From CAZPZZ01 sp964591245 (GTDB lineage Bacteria > Acidobacteriota > Vicinamibacteria > Vicinamibacterales > UBA8438), in the NCBI GenBank assembly GCA_964591245.1, contig CAZPZZ010000100.1, forward strand, positions 1 to 15,566: DNA of 15,566 bases. Direction: 5' to 3'. Below, one piece after another: positions 1 to 8,708 of this stretch. Every line of letters begins with the position of its first letter. Within the stretch, counting starts at the first letter, position 1. Position numbers and translations under genes: made by a program. Under the pieces are notes generated by a model. That model searched no databases. It saw only the letters and a list, made by a program, of their open reading frames with translations, and had not been told where the DNA came from.

Positions 1-88
1 CGTAGCTCGTCTGCCTCTCGTAGATTCCATGCGGCCCCGCTTGCCTCGGCACCCAGTTTGACGCTCCCTGATTGTCGCTCGTCGTGGC
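1..88. other. Window edge upstream of the first dehydrogenase, no gene recognised
   Basis: No recognisable protein is encoded here in any forward frame. In the frame of the downstream dehydrogenase an ATG at 29 is followed by ten codons and then a TGA at 59-61. This could be the remains of a longer N-terminus, but the ten residues (MRPRLPRHPV) do not look like a signal peptide. No clear promoter or Shine-Dalgarno sequence was found. Confidence 0.4.
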
Positions 89-1993
89 GTGATCTCTGTG
101 GGCGTCGAGATGCAAGAATCCGGTGCTGCCGACTGGCCGACCTATAACCGTGACCTCGCGGGTACGCGGTACGCGCCGTTGGACGAGATCAATACTGATA
201 CCGTGGGGGCACTTGAGGAAATCTGGTCCTATCAGTTTCACCCTGAGGACCGATTCATCGAGGGGCCGAGTCCCGCAGAACTCTTCCAGCAGGTCACGCC
301 TATCGTCATCGGGGGCGTGATGTATCTGGCCGCCGGAAACCGGGTCGTGGCACTGCATTCAGAGACGGGTGAGGAGATCTGGCGTTATGAGCTAACAGAG
401 GGACTCGCATCGTTCCGCGGCGTGGCGTACTGGCCGGGTAATGAGGCCTACGGGGCTCGTATCTTCTTCACGAGTCTGGGGAAGGTCATTGCGTTGGAGG
501 CAGAAACCGGCAGAAGGGACCTGACCTTTGGGAACCGAGGCGAAGCGGCGTTACGTGTTCCCTACAACGGGGTCCCTGTCGTGTACGAGGATACCCTCGT
601 GCTCGGGTCGAACGTCTTTGGGCCCGGACAGCAACACATCGCGCCTCACCTGAATCGACCACGAGGCGGTGGCGCCCCTACCTATCCCTATCCGCGTGCC
701 CTCGATGCGGGTACTGGAACCCTACGCTGGGAGTTTCACACGATTCCCCAGGAAAGTGACTTTGGGAACCAGACCTGGGGAGCGGAGAGTTGGCGCAACC
801 GGATCGGGAACAACGTGTGGGCGTTCACACTGACGGTCGATGAAGAGCGTGGCCTTGTCTATATTCCGGTTAGCAGCCCAGGCGCAAATTTCTACGGTGG
901 TGACCGTCCCGGCGACAATCTCTTCGGGAACTCCACCGTCGCGGTCGATATACGAACCGGTGATCGGGAGTGGTATTTTCAGAACATCCACCACGACCTC
1001 TGGGATTACAACCTTCCACCGGCGCCCGGGCTTTTTTCCGTGGAGAAGGATGGTGAGCACATTCCGGCACTCGCGCAGGTCGGTAAATCGGGATTCATGT
1101 TCATCCTGAATCGTGAAACCGGTGTGCCTATCTATGGAGTCGAGGAGCGGCCGGTACCGGCTGGTGATGTTCCTGGTGAAGCATATTCACCCACGCAGCC
1201 GATTCCGCTCAAGCCCCCACCGGTGGCTCGTGTCAGTTTTGGACCCGATGACATTGTCACGGCCGACGACACGACTGAGGAGCATGCGGCAGCGTGCCAG
1301 GCCCTCTGGACTTCTGTGGGCTACTACAACGAGGGGCCCTATACGCCGCTCAGACTACGCGAGGCGGAGACCGCGCCGTCACTCGTGTTCCCGGGGATGC
1401 AGGGAGGCGTCAACTGGGGGGGCACCGCCTATCATCCGGCTCTTGGCTACATGTTCGTGAATTCAAAAGAACGGCCACTCAACGGATGGATGCGGGGGAA
1501 TCCCGAGTACGACTCCGATACGGACACGCAGGTGCCCTACGTTCGGGAGCCTGGACCACCGTTCGAGGCGCCCATCTTTGATGACGAGGGTACGCGGCTC
1601 GGGTTACTACCCTGCTTCAAGCCACCCTGGGCGAGATTGCTGGCCATCGATGTGCATACCGGAGAGATTGCCTGGGAGGTTCCACTTGGTGTGAATGATC
1701 TTCTCCCAGAAGGGAAGCAGCGTGTTGGCAGCGCGAGTGAGGGAGGGCCGATCGTCACGGCGGGAGGGCTCGTGTTCATCGGAGCAACCGCTGACCGGAC
1801 GTTTCGTGCGTTTGATGCTCGCACGGGTAGGGAACTCTGGGCGGAAACGTTCGACTACAACGTCAGTGCTATTCCCATGACGTACGCGGGACGGCAGGGG
1901 CGGCAATATCTTGCCGTCAATGTGTCGGCGCCCGCGTCCGGTGAACTGAGAGGAAATGAACGTTTGGTTGTTTTTGCCCTACCGGAGCGGTAG
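89..1993 (+). CDS. PQQ-dependent glucose/alcohol dehydrogenase-like quinoprotein
   Basis: Eight-bladed beta-propeller quinoprotein of the soluble/membrane glucose dehydrogenase type. The family oxidises sugars or alcohols in the periplasm with pyrroloquinoline quinone and passes electrons to quinone or cytochrome; the substrate here is unknown. Visible marks are the opening WPTYNRDLAGTRYAPLDEIN (residues 16-35), repeated blade motifs such as LDAGTGTLRW (205-214) and IDVHTGEIAWE (520-530), RPGDN (273-277, holding the usual catalytic Asp at 276), HHDLWDYNLPPAP (301-313), NWGG (442-445), and the closing GGPIVTAGGLVFIGAT (552-567) with GRQYLAV (604-610). There is no CxxCH, so no haem c domain, and no N-terminal membrane helices. 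The start is a GTG at 89; an in-frame ATG at 110 is an alternative. Neither gives a signal peptide, which is odd for a periplasmic enzyme. At 634 aa the length is otherwise normal. It converges on the second PQQ dehydrogenase at 2060-3781. Confidence 0.88.
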   Translation: MISVGVEMQESGAADWPTYNRDLAGTRYAPLDEINTDTVGALEEIWSYQFHPEDRFIEGPSPAELFQQVTPIVIGGVMYLAAGNRVVALHSETGEEIWRYELTEGLASFRGVAYWPGNEAYGARIFFTSLGKVIALEAETGRRDLTFGNRGEAALRVPYNGVPVVYEDTLVLGSNVFGPGQQHIAPHLNRPRGGGAPTYPYPRALDAGTGTLRWEFHTIPQESDFGNQTWGAESWRNRIGNNVWAFTLTVDEERGLVYIPVSSPGANFYGGDRPGDNLFGNSTVAVDIRTGDREWYFQNIHHDLWDYNLPPAPGLFSVEKDGEHIPALAQVGKSGFMFILNRETGVPIYGVEERPVPAGDVPGEAYSPTQPIPLKPPPVARVSFGPDDIVTADDTTEEHAAACQALWTSVGYYNEGPYTPLRLREAETAPSLVFPGMQGGVNWGGTAYHPALGYMFVNSKERPLNGWMRGNPEYDSDTDTQVPYVREPGPPFEAPIFDDEGTRLGLLPCFKPPWARLLAIDVHTGEIAWEVPLGVNDLLPEGKQRVGSASEGGPIVTAGGLVFIGATADRTFRAFDARTGRELWAETFDYNVSAIPMTYAGRQGRQYLAVNVSAPASGELRGNERLVVFALPER

Positions 1994-2006
1994 GCATCGG
2001 GCCCAC

Positions 2007-2034
2007 CCGACGGGGACCCTGCATTCCCCGTCGG
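2007..2034. terminator. Hairpin between convergent genes, probable bidirectional terminator
   Basis: CCGACGGGGA (2007-2016) and TCCCCGTCGG (2025-2034) form a perfect 10-bp GC-rich stem with an 8-nt loop. It sits 13 bases after the stop of the rightward dehydrogenase and 25 bases beyond the stop of the leftward one. No T-run follows on either side, so termination is inferred from position and stem strength. Confidence 0.6.
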
Positions 2035-2059
2035 CCGAGTGAGCTGTGCGCTGTGGCGG

Positions 2060-3781
2060 TTACTCGGGAAGCGCGAATACCTGTATGACTGAGCCAGAGC
2101 CAGGCGGCCGCTGCATGGTCTCTGGAAAGACTTGACGTGCATTCCGCCAGGAGATGGCCCAACCGGGGCCGGAGGGAACGGCGAGATACTGCCGCCCATT
2201 GACCGCGTAGGTAATGGGGAATCCGTCGGTTGCCGTCGGTGTGCGTGTGCGCCAGAGTTCCGTACCGTCCCGGGCGTCAAAGGCGTACATGTAGCGCTCG
2301 AGGTCGCCGACGAAGACAAGGCCCCCGCCGGTAGTAAGCGCTGCGGTGCCGTATTGCCACCGGCTCCGGCGGCGCCACAGCACGTCGCCGGTGTCGCTGT
2401 CCATGGCGACGAAATCGCCGAGCTGTGCCGGGCTGTCTGGATGCGTGACGAACTCGCGGTTGTTGAGACCCACTCCACCGCCCCCGAGTTCTGGAGGGGG
2501 CATTTCCGCGAACACGGAATGCGCGCAGCCCGGGGTGAGCGGGACGTAAAATGCTCGAGTCTCGGGATGATAGGCCATGGCCCAGAGGTTCTTCAGGCCA
2601 CCGGGACCGGGGCAGTAATCCACGGGGACGCCGAGTTCCGGAATCCGCTCGCGACGCAGAAGCCCTTGCCCGCTCGTTGGGTGGATGTCCACGATGTTTT
2701 GGTATCCGAGGTCGTGGGCGTTGCGAAACGCTCCGGATCGAGGGTCGAGTTCCCAGAGCACACCGATTTTCCCCATCTTGAACAGTGATGGGCCCTCCTC
2801 CCGATCGACGAGCACGATCTCGAAGACTTCGTCCAAGTCGTGGGTTTCGGCTGGGATGTGCTGGAAGTACCACTGGATCTCACCAGTGTCTGGATCCAGC
2901 GCCAGTGTCGAGTTTGTATAGAGCGCAGCTCCTTCAGTGCCACGTTGGGCGCTCGCCCAGGGTTTGGGCTGGGCAGTCGACCAGTAAATCAGGTCCGTCT
3001 CCGGGTGGTAGCTTCCCGGGATCCACGCATCGGCTCCAGCGCGGAAGGCTAGCGGTAGATCGCCCCATGTATCCCCGCCTGGATCTCCAGGGCGGGCCAC
3101 TGTGGACGTGCGCCATAGTTCGTCGCCCGTGTCCGGGTCGTGTGCCGAGATGAAACAGATGTCGTTCTTGTACCGCTCGCAGCCGGTGATGCCGGCCACC
3201 ACTTTTCCTCGCACGACGATCGGTCCACTGGTGTACCGGTAGCCCAATGTCGGGTCGGCGACTTGATGTTCCCAGACGAGGCTGCCCGTCCGCGCGTCGA
3301 GTGCGATCAGTTGAGCGGCACTCGTGCCCGCAAACAGTTTGTCGCCGTAGAGTGCGATGTTGCGTCGGGCAAGGCCCGGCCGCTGCGTGAAGGGGAGATC
3401 TGCATCTCCGGCATCAGGCCGTCGACGTACATACTCCCAGATGAAGTCTCCGGTTGCCGCATCGAGCGCCTGCACGCCACTTCGGCTCGGGACGTACATC
3501 ACGCCATCATGTACGAGTGGCGTGATCTCGTCGGCATTGGGCGGTATGGCCCAGGACCAGACAAGTTGCAGTGAACCGACCGTGTCTCGGTTGATCTGAT
3601 CCAGGGGACTGAATCCTTGCCCGTTCAGGGTACGACGCCAGTTGATCCAGTCATCGGGGTCTGGGTTTACGAGTTCGGTGTGGGTGACTGGTTCAAAGGT
3701 ATCCAGGGGTGTTTGCGCTGCGACTGGTTGGAGTCCGAGACAGATGATCCCGGCCACTGCGCTGATGGACGCGCGCGTCAT
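2060..3781 (-). CDS. PQQ-binding-like beta-propeller dehydrogenase, methanol/ethanol dehydrogenase-like
   Basis: Exported quinoprotein of 573 aa, resembling the PQQ methanol/ethanol dehydrogenase family. The ATG at 3781 was chosen because GAGAGGAA lies at the right distance upstream and a clean signal peptide follows, with likely cleavage after residue 22 (VAA-Q). A longer reading from 3832 would bury the signal. Propeller motifs include WINWRRTLNGQGFSPLDQIN (45-64), LDARTGSLVWEHQ (161-173), LDPDTGEIQWYFQHIP (295-310), HDLDEVFE (314-321), and TTGGGLVFVGD (483-493) followed by GRQYLAV (529-535). There is no CxxCH and no adjacent Cys-Cys pair. The region that is RPGDN in the neighbouring quinoprotein reads RGTEGAALYTNS here, so the usual catalytic Asp seems to be missing. 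It is last in the leftward cluster, 57 bases after the DUF3604 gene. The family call is firm; enzymatic activity is less sure. Confidence 0.83.
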   Translation of the reverse strand: MTRASISAVAGIICLGLQPVAAQTPLDTFEPVTHTELVNPDPDDWINWRRTLNGQGFSPLDQINRDTVGSLQLVWSWAIPPNADEITPLVHDGVMYVPSRSGVQALDAATGDFIWEYVRRRPDAGDADLPFTQRPGLARRNIALYGDKLFAGTSAAQLIALDARTGSLVWEHQVADPTLGYRYTSGPIVVRGKVVAGITGCERYKNDICFISAHDPDTGDELWRTSTVARPGDPGGDTWGDLPLAFRAGADAWIPGSYHPETDLIYWSTAQPKPWASAQRGTEGAALYTNSTLALDPDTGEIQWYFQHIPAETHDLDEVFEIVLVDREEGPSLFKMGKIGVLWELDPRSGAFRNAHDLGYQNIVDIHPTSGQGLLRRERIPELGVPVDYCPGPGGLKNLWAMAYHPETRAFYVPLTPGCAHSVFAEMPPPELGGGGVGLNNREFVTHPDSPAQLGDFVAMDSDTGDVLWRRRSRWQYGTAALTTGGGLVFVGDLERYMYAFDARDGTELWRTRTPTATDGFPITYAVNGRQYLAVPSGPGWAISWRNARQVFPETMQRPPGSGSVIQVFALPE

Positions 3782-3838
3782 GATGGTTCCTCTCGTTGTC
3801 ATAGTCGTACTGACTTGGTCTCGTACGGTCATCGGGAG

Positions 3839-5734
3839 CTATGGGGTGATCCAGATCGGCGACGACCATGCCCGTTCTTGGAGCGTGGCCGGTAGGCCAG
3901 GGTTCGGTGCGACTCCAGCGCGTATCGCGTCCCAGGTTGTCCAGCGACAGGTTGGATTCTCGAGCACGCGTACGTAGTACATGGCACGGGCAGCGGGATC
4001 GAACTCGGGATCGGTCCAGAGGGTCAGGAGTTCGGGATCGCCGACATCTTGGCTGAATTGACAGTCGGTGAGATCGACCCGTGCCCCGTTGTCCGGGCAG
4101 CGGTGGGTCGTCGGATCGACCGACTGTCGATCTGAGCAGGCGGCGTCGTAGACGCGCTCTCTTGTTTCACCGTTTTCGATCCAGCCCTTGATGATTTGAA
4201 GCCGGGCGAGTGGGGCGCTGGCTGGATCACGGGTCGCCCAGAGGAGAAACCGGGGAGTGCGTTGTCCTGGGGCGATCAACTCTCCGCCCATGGCGACACC
4301 GCCGGCATACGCTTTGGCAACCATTTCTGGGTCGTCGGTGAGCGTGTCTGAAAAATCATAGCCCGCGAAGAACCGCACGCGGATTCGTGGTCCCGTGGTG
4401 GCGAAGGTCTCCTTGCGACGAAAGGCATCGAAGATCGACTCACGCGTGTTTTCTTCCGCCCACACTCCAGCGAGTCCCGATGAACCGAAGAGTCCCGATC
4501 GGGATTCGCTGTATTGAACCCCGTCTGAGCGCGGAGGAGCGAATGGTACCGAGATGCCTGGTTGCGGGGTCCCGCGTGCGGAGATGTAGCCAGCCTCGTT
4601 CGCGTAGCCGGCCCCGATATGGTTGTCGGTGGAGCCGATGAGACCAAACCGGTAGGGATTGAACCCCTGCTCTTCTTCCAGGCGGAGCCCATTCAAGTAG
4701 GCCTCCCGCACATAACTTCCGGGGGCCTGGCTCGGGGTGAGGCCCCCGCCGATGCGGTAGGGGTAGATCTCGAAATCGGCCCACTCGTCGTTCGGGGAGA
4801 GGGCGGGGTGGGTGTCCGACGTGCCCTTCGTCTGCGTGATCTCGACCAGCGGCTCGTTGCGGGTCCTTGTCTCGGCATAACCCGCGTCCAGGGGCTGTCC
4901 CTCGTAGGTCTCGAGCTTGAACATCAGGCCATTCGAGCCGTTGGAGTTGTGTGGAATGGCGAGAGCCTCCATGCCGGCGTCGCGATTTCGATCCATCCAG
5001 TCCCACAGCTTTTCAGGATTCACGGAATCCAGTCGGCTGAATGGTTGATCTGGGACCGCCCGGCCCCTGAAGATCACATTCCTGTGTAGGTTCTGATTCT
5101 CCGGACTTCCGGTGAATTCGTATCCGATGAAGGTCGTGAACGCACCAGGCTCATAATGTCGTTCGGCGGCCGCAATCACTTCCTGCCACGCTGAGCGGAC
5201 CACGGTGAGGTCAAGCAGGCCTTCACGTTGACCGAGGGTGTGTGCCCGGATCTCTGCGTAGGCGTTCTGTCTATCTACTCCTGTGAGTTCTCCAGTCACG
5301 ATGCGATTGACTGTTGATGCGGCCGGGTGCTGCGACACCGCTTGCGCTGAATCTCTCATTGCGGGCAGCATGCCGAGGAAGCTGGCGTGGTCCGTGACCG
5401 CGTAGAAGTCCAACGGCGCGTCGAGCTGGATGTCGAATCCCGCTGGATGCCTCAGGGCGTCGCCCCGTGCGAAGCGGTATGCGTCGTCAGGAGTGGCTCG
5501 CGTGCCATTGAGGAAGGCGTCGTACGAGAAGTTCGTGTGGACGTGTAGGTCTCCGAAGTAGGCGTTTCGCAACACGTTTGGAGCGGGGGACTGGCCGCTC
5601 GTGGACGGATGCTGGGGTGAGGTCTGATCAACCGGGTCGCGAGCGAGCGTAGTGCTGTCCCCTCCGCAGTTGACCTGTGAGGTAAGCAGACAGGCGATCG
5701 CGAGTGCTTTCAGGGCGAGACAGTAGTCGTTCAC
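3839..5734 (-). CDS. DUF3604 PHP-like lipoprotein, putative metal-dependent phosphoesterase fold
   Basis: Full-length DUF3604 protein (631 aa) of unknown function. Its motifs resemble PHP-type metallo-phosphoesterases: YFGDLHVHTNFSYDAF (59-74, HxH), FYAVTDHASF (110-119), LHRNV (216-220), IPHNSNG (260-266) and GSTDNH (367-372). These histidines and aspartates are plausible metal ligands. The start is taken as GTG at 5734, because GAGGAG sits 8 bases upstream and the next residues form a short signal (LALKALAIACLLTSQ) ending near Cys23. That cysteine could carry lipid, although the preceding VN is not a classic lipobox. An ATG at 5773 would add 13 charged residues in front of the signal and is less likely. 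Several C-terminal cysteines (533, 546, 558, 596) suggest disulphides and export. It follows the HupE-like gene by 66 bases and precedes the PQQ gene by 57, consistent with one operon. Confidence 0.87.
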   Translation of the reverse strand: MNDYCLALKALAIACLLTSQVNCGGDSTTLARDPVDQTSPQHPSTSGQSPAPNVLRNAYFGDLHVHTNFSYDAFLNGTRATPDDAYRFARGDALRHPAGFDIQLDAPLDFYAVTDHASFLGMLPAMRDSAQAVSQHPAASTVNRIVTGELTGVDRQNAYAEIRAHTLGQREGLLDLTVVRSAWQEVIAAAERHYEPGAFTTFIGYEFTGSPENQNLHRNVIFRGRAVPDQPFSRLDSVNPEKLWDWMDRNRDAGMEALAIPHNSNGSNGLMFKLETYEGQPLDAGYAETRTRNEPLVEITQTKGTSDTHPALSPNDEWADFEIYPYRIGGGLTPSQAPGSYVREAYLNGLRLEEEQGFNPYRFGLIGSTDNHIGAGYANEAGYISARGTPQPGISVPFAPPRSDGVQYSESRSGLFGSSGLAGVWAEENTRESIFDAFRRKETFATTGPRIRVRFFAGYDFSDTLTDDPEMVAKAYAGGVAMGGELIAPGQRTPRFLLWATRDPASAPLARLQIIKGWIENGETRERVYDAACSDRQSVDPTTHRCPDNGARVDLTDCQFSQDVGDPELLTLWTDPEFDPAARAMYYVRVLENPTCRWTTWDAIRAGVAPNPGLPATLQERAWSSPIWITP

Positions 5735-5800
5735 GGCGTTTTCTCCTCGCGTGCGACGGGAATCTGGAATCATGGCTGGCGTCTCGCTGCTGGCCTTCCG

Positions 5801-6853
5801 TTAACCCGAGACCAGAGAGAGTACCCGTTCGACGAACCAATAGGCAGACACGATGCCCATGATGTAGATCGGTATCTGGGTGGCTCCACCGGGCAGATGA
5901 ACGCGCGGGGCCCTGGAGAGGTGCAAGAGCGTGAGTAATACGCCCACGACCAGTAACTGCCCGATTTCTACCCCGACGTTAAAGAGGAAGAGAGCCATGG
6001 CTCTGGCGTGTTCAGGGAGTCCGATCTCCGACAAGGCTCCGGCGAAGCCGAATCCGTGCAAGAGTCCAAAGCCGAAGGCGAGCGTCCATGGCCGGCGGTT
6101 CATCAATGACTGGTGTCGTGTCGTGTCTCGCCGCAATTCGACCGCTAAAAACAGAATACTGAGTGCAATGACGGCCTCGACCGGCCGCTGTGACAGGGTC
6201 ACGATCCCGAGAGTGGAAAGTGCGAGCGTCACACTGTGCGCCACGGTAAACGCCGTGACGACCTGTACGAGCTGGCGCCACCGGCGTACGAAGAACATCA
6301 GCCCAACCACGAACAAGATGTGGTCGAAGCCGAAGAGTAGATGTTCGACGCCGAGTCGGAGGTATGCGGGGACCCCGACGTTTGTTCCGCGTTCGGGGGA
6401 TATCGTGATCCGCGGTGCTTCTGGTCGCAAGAGGTGATCGCGCGGGGAACCTTCGAGCGGGTGCACTCGGACCAGAACATCGGTCAGGGTACGGGGCAAC
6501 CCTGCAATTTCTATCTCTGTTCCCCATAATCCGCGATCTCCGCAGGAGATGACCCAGCGTTCTACGAGTACAGCGTCGTCAGTGAGTTCTGGCCAGGTTC
6601 GGTCTGTTTCCTGGCACGGCGCGGCGAATCGGGGTTCAAGTGGCAGGCGTAGCGTCAGAGTGGGATCGTCGGTCGGTTGAACGGGTTGTTTCCACAGAAC
6701 CGCGTAGCGGCCGGCTGAGCTTTCGGTGAGCTGGAGATAGGCCGGCCGGACCTCGTGGGCTGTGAGGATTGTGTGACTCAGTACTAGTCCAAGGCAGGCC
6801 CCTACCGCGCGTGACCAGAATGCTCCTCGTCGGTGTCTGGTGCTGGGTGTCAT
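5801..6853 (-). CDS. HupE/UreJ-family membrane protein
   Basis: Integral membrane protein of 350 aa with an N-terminal signal (cleavage probably near LTA-HEV, residues 30-35). A periplasmic domain follows at about 35-155, then a C-terminal HupE/UreJ_2-type domain at about 160-347 with six or seven hydrophobic segments. Family marks are RLGVEHLLFGFDHILFVVG (166-184), FTVAHS (202-207), LHGFGFA (265-271) and FNVGVEIGQ (291-299). The histidines in GFDH, AHS and HGF are likely metal ligands. Classic HupE/UreJ members are linked to nickel or cobalt uptake, but this extended type is uncharacterised and no nickel enzyme lies nearby. Its ATG overlaps the stop of the upstream isomerase gene (ATGA at 6850-6853), implying translational coupling and a shared job. 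Confidence 0.85.
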   Translation of the reverse strand: MTPSTRHRRGAFWSRAVGACLGLVLSHTILTAHEVRPAYLQLTESSAGRYAVLWKQPVQPTDDPTLTLRLPLEPRFAAPCQETDRTWPELTDDAVLVERWVISCGDRGLWGTEIEIAGLPRTLTDVLVRVHPLEGSPRDHLLRPEAPRITISPERGTNVGVPAYLRLGVEHLLFGFDHILFVVGLMFFVRRWRQLVQVVTAFTVAHSVTLALSTLGIVTLSQRPVEAVIALSILFLAVELRRDTTRHQSLMNRRPWTLAFGFGLLHGFGFAGALSEIGLPEHARAMALFLFNVGVEIGQLLVVGVLLTLLHLSRAPRVHLPGGATQIPIYIMGIVSAYWFVERVLSLVSG

Positions 6854-7692
6854 GGTTGTGCCGAGTCTGAGGGGAAGATCCTCACGTCATAGCGTTCGCG
6901 GACGCGCTGAAATGCCGTGCGATTCTGCTCTTCCCGCCGTCCGTTGAGAAGATCGGTGGCCACGTCGTTCCGGACTTCATCGAGTGACAATGCTCGTGGT
7001 GCAGTTCGGGCGAGCACGTGAACGAGATGTGTGCCATACGCAGAATCAATCGGGCCACTCCAGGTACCCAACAAGAGCTGATCGACAGCATCGGTAAACC
7101 CGCCCCCGAAGAGTTCCACGATTTCTTGGTTCGAGCGATCGGCATACTCCTTCAGCAACATGAAGGGATCACCGAGCTGTTGCCACCCTTCGGGGCCATT
7201 GCGCTGTAATTCCTCGAGCAGCGTATCGGCGTCGCCGGCTGGATCGGCTCGGCCGTCTCCGCTCAGGAAGATATGCCTGAACGTGGTCCGGCCTGGTGTG
7301 CGATACCGCTCGGTATGCGCGAGGTAGTAGGTTTCGATCTCCTTGGTAGAGGGAGCCTGGACGGATGCCGTGTCCTCTAGCATGAAGGTCATCTTCTGTG
7401 CGAGTCGGCGCCGGACGATGGCATCGTCCTGGTCGAGTCCCAGGCGCTGGGCTTCGCGATAGAGGATTTCTTCTCTGACGGCCTCGTCGATGAGTCCGTT
7501 GAGTTCGGATGTGGTCGGGGGGCGACCCCATTGCGCGACCCAGCGCTCGCGAATACCGGCAATGTGTGTTGTTGTGACCTCGACGACACGTCGCTCCGCA
7601 CTACCGTCGTCGAGCCAAGAGTCCAGTGCGAAGACTCCGCCGCCGAGCAGCAGGAACACCACGAGGGGTGGCATGTTGCGGATGAAGACCAT
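6850..7692 (-). CDS. PpiC-type peptidyl-prolyl cis-trans isomerase, membrane-anchored
   Basis: Parvulin/PpiC-family folding factor of 280 aa. One N-terminal hydrophobic segment (about 8-24) anchors it to the inner membrane with the rest in the periplasm. A SurA/PpiD-like helical region follows (about 50-125, with LIDEAVREEILYREAQRLGL at 67-86 and a KMTFML stretch). The rotamase domain (about 130-230) has FRHIFLS (138-144), LGDPF (173-177) and GTWSGPIDSAYGTHLVHVL (209-227). The family catalyses prolyl cis-trans isomerisation or acts as a chaperone. The start at 7692 has no clear Shine-Dalgarno; an ATG at 7674 (residue 7) is an alternative that keeps the anchor. It follows the upstream secreted-protein gene by 67 bases and overlaps the HupE-like gene by 4, so it may help fold that membrane protein's periplasmic domain (inference). 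Confidence 0.83.
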   Translation of the reverse strand: MVFIRNMPPLVVFLLLGGGVFALDSWLDDGSAERRVVEVTTTHIAGIRERWVAQWGRPPTTSELNGLIDEAVREEILYREAQRLGLDQDDAIVRRRLAQKMTFMLEDTASVQAPSTKEIETYYLAHTERYRTPGRTTFRHIFLSGDGRADPAGDADTLLEELQRNGPEGWQQLGDPFMLLKEYADRSNQEIVELFGGGFTDAVDQLLLGTWSGPIDSAYGTHLVHVLARTAPRALSLDEVRNDVATDLLNGRREEQNRTAFQRVRERYDVRIFPSDSAQP

Positions 7693-7759
7693 CGCGGACT
7701 ACTGGCTGATTATTTCATTTGCCGACGGGGTCAGTCGTCTCGAACGTCTACGGTGATGA

Positions 7760-8659
7760 CTAGCGAACCGCGGCGTCCCGCTCCTCGCCCCGGGCGATCT
7801 CGAGGACGGCAGTCATTCCAACGTTGCCTTCGTGACAGGCAAACTCGAACATGGGCCCTTCGGTGCGCGGCATGTCGAGTGCTGCGGTCCAGGGCTGGGT
7901 CCACCTGGCAGGATCTTCGAATGTCACCTCGTAGCGGAGGGTGTTCTCGTCGGTACGGGTGAACCGTTCGATGAGTCGTGTCCCGTCCAGTGGGAGCCGC
8001 CGGTGAAGCTGTGTCTGGCGCAGGTTGGTCGTCTCGACGACCAACGTCTCACCCTCCCAGCGACCGCGTGAGTCCCCGAGCCATTGCGTGATGTTCGAGG
8101 GGAGATGCGGGCGATTGTCGAGCGGGATGATGCGAAATTCGTGCACCATCTCGAAGAGCAACAAAACATGATCTGGCGTTTGAGCGACGTGGATGTTCTG
8201 ACTATAGGGGCCGCCTAGTCGCGGGATGCCGTAGCTCAGGCAACGCTCCTGGGGACCGCGGTCCTCGGGTTCATCAGCGCCTCGTGGCGGGAGCGCGTCG
8301 AGGCGTGTCCGCGCCTCACTCGTGTACGGTATTCGGCCGTCGGCAGGGCTGACGATCAGCGAGGTTCGACCGTCGGAGAATGGTCGCTCCCACCAGACGG
8401 CGCGTCGAGCGCCGACGCCATCCGTCGATTGAGCGGCCGCGTTTACTTCCGCAATCTCCTCGTCCGTGAGCTGCGTTTGTCCGAGATGGCGTTCGGCGCG
8501 CTCTAGCGGAGCGGCCGTCCGATGGCTCCACAACCCCCTGAGATCTGGTTCACCCCAGGCTGTTCGCGAGAGGCCGTTTTGGGCGTATCCGGCGCTTGCG
8601 CCCCAGGTGAGCATGGAGACGACGCTGGTGAGCAGAACCGCGTAAGTCGTGCTTGTCAT
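7760..8659 (-). CDS. Secreted protein of unknown function, GxPDLxGxW family (paralogue 1)
   Basis: A 299-aa exported protein with a signal peptide (residues 1-26, ending SAGYAQ). It belongs to an uncharacterised secreted family common in Acidobacteria-type genomes. The marks I use for it are WGEPDLRGLWS (35-45), SLIVSPADGRIPY (100-112), ERC (138-140), EMVHEFRIIPLDNRPH (170-185), WLGDSRGRWEGETLVVET (193-210), LIERFTR (229-235), YEVTFEDPARWTQPWT (243-258) and the terminal FACHEGNVGM (273-282). Conserved His, Asp and Cys residues could form an active or binding site, but no function is known to me. Two relatives lie in this window at 10804-11616 and in the C-terminal half of 12187-13914. It is the first gene of the leftward cluster, so its promoter should lie within 8660-8849. 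Confidence 0.72.
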   Translation of the reverse strand: MTSTTYAVLLTSVVSMLTWGASAGYAQNGLSRTAWGEPDLRGLWSHRTAAPLERAERHLGQTQLTDEEIAEVNAAAQSTDGVGARRAVWWERPFSDGRTSLIVSPADGRIPYTSEARTRLDALPPRGADEPEDRGPQERCLSYGIPRLGGPYSQNIHVAQTPDHVLLLFEMVHEFRIIPLDNRPHLPSNITQWLGDSRGRWEGETLVVETTNLRQTQLHRRLPLDGTRLIERFTRTDENTLRYEVTFEDPARWTQPWTAALDMPRTEGPMFEFACHEGNVGMTAVLEIARGEERDAAVR

Positions 8660-8708
8660 GGGTCGTATGCGGTGACGATACCATCACATTGGTTTGTTCG
8701 AAAGCCGC

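Noticed and set aside
59..61. TGA upstream of the first dehydrogenase as a second selenocysteine codon
   Set aside because: It falls in an unconserved N-terminal stretch with no redox motif and no convincing hairpin after it.
1855..2478. Open frame of 207 codons on the minus strand spanning the convergent junction
   Set aside because: It overlaps the ends of two clear PQQ genes and crosses the terminator hairpin, with no family features.
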